Source of the DNA: Lonicera japonica
Taxonomy: Eukaryota > Streptophyta > Magnoliopsida > Dipsacales > Caprifoliaceae
Length of the DNA: 64,000 nt
Assembly: GCA_021464415.1 (NCBI GenBank)
Contig: CM038471.1
Coordinates: forward strand, 17,026,422-17,090,421
Direction of reading: 5' to 3'
Below the pieces are notes generated by a model. The model had not been told where the DNA came from and did not search any database. It saw nothing but the letters and a program-made list of their open reading frames with translations. Numbering within the stretch: position 1 is the stretch's first letter; each line of letters starts with the position of its first letter. A program made the position numbers and the translations under genes. Shown here in pieces: positions 62,100 through 64,000 of this stretch.

Positions 62100-62525
62100 T
62101 TCACTATTGGGAACACAGCAATATCATGGAGATCAACCAAGTAAACTCTTGTGGCTACATCCTCGAACCACTCTGAGATCATCGCTCTAAATGAGGCGGT
62201 TCGTGAGTGTATATGGTTAAGGGCAATCATTACACATATTCGAGGGACTAGTGGTTTGAGTTCTACCATTGAATAGCCTACTTGCATTTATGAAGACAAT
62301 GTAGCTTGCATCGAAAGGCTATGTTATATCAAGGGTGATAATACAAAACATATATCTCCAAAGTTTTTCTATAATCAGCAACAACAGGTTCTCCTCAAGA
62401 TTCAAGTGAATCAATTAAGATCTGAGGAGAATGTGGCAGATTTGTTTAACAAATCTTTGCCTAAGGTTATATTTGAAAAACATGTGAAAAGCATAGGAAT
62501 GCGTAGGCTTTCCAAACTCCCTTAA
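62100..62525 (+). pseudogene. Copia RNase H, C-terminal part, joined to gypsy
   Basis: Pieces read ISWRSTKQTLVATSSNHSEI (with a frame change), ALNEAVRECIWLRAIITHI, PTCIYEDNVACIERLCYIKG, TKHISPKFFYNQQQ, NVADLFNKSLPKVIFEK and GMRRLSKLP then stop. This is the end of a copia RNase H; the upstream copia domains are absent. It lies on the same strand as the gypsy part and begins within about 30 bases of it. Confidence 0.87.
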
Positions 62526-62539
62526 TCGATGTAAAGATC

Positions 62540-63010
62540 AGGGGGAGTGTAGACTTAAGAAGAAGTCTAACACACGTTGTACTCTTTTCCTTCGATCAAG
62601 GTTATTTTTTTCCATAGGGTTTTGTTACTTGGTAAGGTTTTTAACGAGGCAACGATTCATGTATAAAATTTTCAAATTCCTTGATTAATGCAAACATCAG
62701 GGTGAGGTGTAGACTTGAGGGGGAGTCTACCATCAACATGATATTACGTTATACTATTTTCCTTATACCAATGTTCATTTTTTCCACTGGGTTTTGTTAC
62801 TTGGCAAGATTTTTAAGGAGGTATTGATACGTGCAAACTCTATTGATCGAAGTGATGATCAAATAGAAATATAGACACAACAAATGAAGTATAACATAAT
62901 TATTATAATGTTGTACTCTTTTCCTTTCGATCAAGGTTATTTTTCCTATAGGGTTTTTACTTGACAAGGTTTTTAATAAGGCAACAAGACATGTACCATT
63001 CTATCTCCGA
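62540..63010 (+). repeat. Three imperfect tandem copies in the copia 3' leader
   Basis: Each copy has GTAGACTT or TAGACAC, then TGTACTCTTTTCCTT, then ATAGGGTTTTGTTACTTGG and AAGGTTTTTAA.GAGGCAAC, at about 62550, 62705 and 62865. Such repeats before the polypurine tract are known from copia elements. Confidence 0.85.
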
Positions 63011-63017
63011 CTCAGCA

Positions 63018-63390
63018 CAAGGGGGAGTGTTGAAGGAAATTACACATAGTGTGTTATTGTATAAATATAATATGTATTAGGGATTTACTGTGTAAATTAT
63101 GCATTATGCGCCATATTGGGCTTTCTTATTAACCCTATTTACTATTGTATTTGTACCTCATTTAAAGGACTTATCTAATGAAGGGTTGAGTAAAATTGTT
63201 CCCATAACAAATTATTAGTTTGGGTAAAAAATACAAGATTTTAAAGAGTTTTTTGAGGCAAAAAATATCCAAACCCTGGAATTAATTTTTGAGAGTTATG
63301 AGGCACCACCTATATTTTGTTTACATACCATATGAGATTTTATTGTTCTTCAAATTTAAGAACTAGGGTTTCAAATGTTCACGGTCTTGC
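63018..63390 (+). repeat. Polypurine tract and 3' LTR of copia
   Basis: AAGGGGGAG (about 63019-63027) precedes an LTR starting TGTTGAAGGAAATTAC at 63028. The end is uncertain, perhaps GGTCTTGCA near 63391. No matching 5' LTR is in the window. Confidence 0.65.
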
Positions 63391-64000
63391 AGGAGTATCT
63401 TCGATTGCGATTGGAGATTGGGTGAGTGAAATGATTAACGCGCGATAAGGGAGATCGCAGACGGATGTGATGAATTGTGATAAAGTGCGTAGAAGGAGGC
63501 GACAGGTAAACCGAAAAAAGCGGCAGTCGTTACGACAAGCCAGTTATAGTTGGATTCTACGTTCAAGGGATTGATGAGACTATTTGCATAAATTGTGAAG
63601 AAACAATTTTTGTAAGTTATCAAGTCTGTAATTCCATTTTGATTATAGTGAAGCATTGTTCTTTATTACCGATGATTAGTTCTACAAAAGTAGAGATACC
63701 TCGCAAATTCCTTTTGTTGTAGATTACTTTTGTGATTGTTTGATTGATTTAATTGCTAGATAACATAATACAGGTTTCGACAGTAAACTTGATTAGACTT
63801 AGGGTTTTAATCACGCTTATTAAATTTGAAATTGTTTTCGATAAAAATACGAAAATCAACATAGGCAATACGATCCTTAATTTTGATTTTCTTCATTAAT
63901 TAAAACACCAAATTTTTAGCACACTTTTTTTTTAAAGAAACTTTTTAGCACACTTTTTAAGGGCAATACTAATTATATGGTAAAACACTTTGTAACACTT
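63391..64000. other. No recognised feature
   Basis: AT-rich DNA with a duplicated AGCACACTTTTT word near 63920 and 63945. No gene seen. Confidence 0.4.

Noticed and set aside
63435..63656. Minus-strand 73-codon protein
   Set aside because: No recognisable domain; it lies after a copia LTR in otherwise featureless DNA.

Overview
The window is plant nuclear DNA, most likely from a eudicot. It is AT-rich, holds one intron-containing plant gene, and is otherwise packed with plant transposable elements (gypsy, copia, a Cassandra-type TRIM, hAT, Mutator-like, Tourist-like, CACTA and Helitrons). I see no prokaryotic gene organisation, tRNA gene or CRISPR array. The species cannot be named from the sequence.

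Layout. 1-12.35 kb: a decayed gypsy element of the Tat/Ogre type on the minus strand, with two LTRs about 10.7 kb apart (the left one cut by the window edge). A 3.36-kb solo LTR (2513-5870, TSD GTGTG) and a complete Cassandra-like TRIM with 5S-rRNA-like LTRs (7779-8540, TSD TGGAG) have landed inside it; the TRIM splits the gag remnant. 12.4-16.2 kb: an LTR fragment, a fold-back MITE, an array of about 15 short palindromes and a duplicated block. 16.3-19.0 kb: the only apparently intact host gene, a five-exon GDSL-type esterase/lipase of 362 residues. 19.1-24.4 kb: a hAT-type element with a perfect 8-bp TSD that carries a decayed Tnt1-like copia. 24.4-28.9 kb: a gypsy LTR with leader, inserted into the gag of a second copia. 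29.0-31.8 kb: a three-level nest in which an outer inverted-repeat element holds a Mutator-like element, which holds a solo LTR.

32.8-60.0 kb: CACTA-like ends with the same subterminal repeats lie 27 kb apart. Between them are a 10.4-kb Helitron with a broken Rep/helicase gene (37512-47926), a long inverted-repeat element, and two abutting Helitron units ending at 53010 and 58809. The second unit carries an exon-like fragment of an Aurora-type protein kinase. 60.1-63.4 kb: a gypsy gag-protease remnant joined directly to a copia RNase H, 3' leader and LTR. The last 0.6 kb holds nothing recognisable.

All element-encoded proteins are interrupted by stops or frameshifts, so nothing here looks autonomous. 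The GDSL gene is probably the only functional host gene. The value of the window is its record of stacked insertions, several with exact ends and target-site duplications, and of two chimeric events (the Aurora fragment in a Helitron and the gypsy::copia junction).
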